Origin: Pseudomonadota bacterium
Lineage (GTDB): Bacteria > Pseudomonadota > Gammaproteobacteria > Xanthomonadales > Rhodanobacteraceae
Length of the DNA: 7,016 nt
Reading direction: 5' to 3'
NCBI GenBank assembly: GCA_021783385.1
Contig: JAJXTX010000135.1
Coordinates: 1 to 7,016, forward strand
The position numbers were made by a program, and so were the translations under genes. Shown in pieces: positions 6,469-7,016 of this stretch; position 1 is the stretch's first letter, and each line of letters opens with the position of its first letter. The notes beneath the pieces were generated by a model, which saw only the letters and a list, made by a program, of their open reading frames with translations, searched no databases and had not been told where the DNA came from.

Positions 6469-7016
6469 GGCGCGGCATCCGCCTGCTGCACGCCGGCCGC
6501 GATCGCCTTGGCCAGCTGGTCGACCGCCAGTGCGTACAGCGGGCTGCGGTTGTAGCGGGTGATCACGTAGAAGTTCTGGAAGGTGAACCAGTATTCCGTG
6601 CCGTTCGGGCCGTCGAGCGTCTGCAGGCTGGTCGGCTGCGCCGGATCCAGCGCGTGCAGCGGCGCATAGCCCCACGCTTCCAGCTGCTCCAGCGGCCACT
6701 GCGGCTGCGCATCCTTGACCGTGATCGGTTTGGCCGCCGCATCCGGCTGCGCCCGCGCCGCCACCGGACCGCCGCTGACCCAGCCATGCTGGACGAAGTA
6801 GTTCGCCACGCTGGCGAAGATGTCCGGCAGCGAATGCTGCAGGTCGACGCGCCCCGCGCCGTCCGCATCCACCGCGAAATCGCGGATGCTCGACGGCATG
6901 AACTGGCCCCAGCCCTGCGCGCCGGCGTAGGAGCCGGTGAGCGTATCCAGCGGCCCGGCGAGCCGGTTGTCCGGCAGTTCCAGCAGGGTCTTCAGCTCGC
7001 TGCGGAAGAACGCCGC
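6465..7016 (-). CDS. mltB: Lytic murein transglycosylase B (MltB), C-terminal part; 5' end outside window
   Basis: The visible 183 residues are the C-terminal half of an MltB/Slt35-type membrane-bound lytic transglycosylase, which cleaves the MurNAc-GlcNAc bond to give 1,6-anhydro-muropeptides. Diagnostic segments are AAFFRSELKTLLEL, SYAGAQGWGQFMPSSI (substrate groove), an aspartate-rich loop aligned with the Slt35 calcium-binding loop, SVANYFVQHGW, and NFYVITRYNRSPLYALAV near the end. The catalytic Glu and any signal sequence lie upstream, beyond 7016, and cannot be judged. The Met encoded at 6899 is internal (MPSS) and not the start, since the frame and homology continue to the edge. The TGA stop overlaps the rlpA ATG by 4 nt. 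In many proteobacteria mltB follows mrdA and rodA, so the operon probably begins to the right of this window. Confidence 0.95.
   Translation of the reverse strand, partial: AAFFRSELKTLLELPDNRLAGPLDTLTGSYAGAQGWGQFMPSSIRDFAVDADGAGRVDLQHSLPDIFASVANYFVQHGWVSGGPVAARAQPDAAAKPITVKDAQPQWPLEQLEAWGYAPLHALDPAQPTSLQTLDGPNGTEYWFTFQNFYVITRYNRSPLYALAVDQLAKAIAAGVQQADAAP

Noticed and set aside
5501..6478. 325-residue minus-strand frame overlapping rlpA
   Set aside because: Shadow frame of rlpA without motifs; the rlpA frame carries lipobox, barrel and SPOR domain.
6469..6699. Upstream extension of the rlpA frame by 77 residues
   Set aside because: It lies inside mltB in the wrong frame and would bury the lipoprotein signal peptide that starts at 6468.

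Overview
The window is a single-strand block of housekeeping genes from a GC-rich (about two-thirds G+C by eye) gammaproteobacterium. The LipA, LipB, RlpA and Prc sequences resemble those of Xanthomonadales. Rhodanobacteraceae (Rhodanobacter/Dyella-like) is my best guess; it comes from remembered family sequences and not from a search.

Seven genes lie on the minus strand. In transcription order, from high to low coordinates, they are: mltB (C-terminal 183 residues only, running off the right edge), rlpA, dacA (PBP5/6-type carboxypeptidase), ybeD (DUF493), lipB, lipA and prc (tail-specific protease, running off the left edge with probably only its last residues missing). The junctions are tight: mltB/rlpA overlap as ATGA, dacA/ybeD as TGATG, lipB-lipA are 9 nt apart and lipA-prc 8 nt. 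Only two real gaps exist: 76 nt between rlpA and dacA, and 104 nt between ybeD and lipB. No stretch over 300 nt lacks a gene. I saw no tRNA, rRNA, CRISPR, insertion sequence or convincing terminator or promoter.

Two functional modules are interleaved. MltB, RlpA and DacA act on periplasmic peptidoglycan: glycan-strand cleavage, septal glycan cleavage and D-Ala trimming. Prc is a periplasmic protease which in E. coli processes PBP3 and degrades a murein hydrolase. LipB and LipA make protein-bound lipoate: LipB transfers octanoyl from acyl carrier protein to lipoyl domains and LipA inserts two sulfurs. YbeD sits between the modules and has no proven function.

I do not see a new defence, mobile or otherwise undescribed system here. 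Three details are worth following up. The ybeD-lipB gap holds a long inverted repeat with nested alternative hairpins. RlpA has Ser142 where the lytic-transglycosylase RlpA of Pseudomonas has a conserved active-site His, at exactly matching spacing. prc is placed directly behind lipA.
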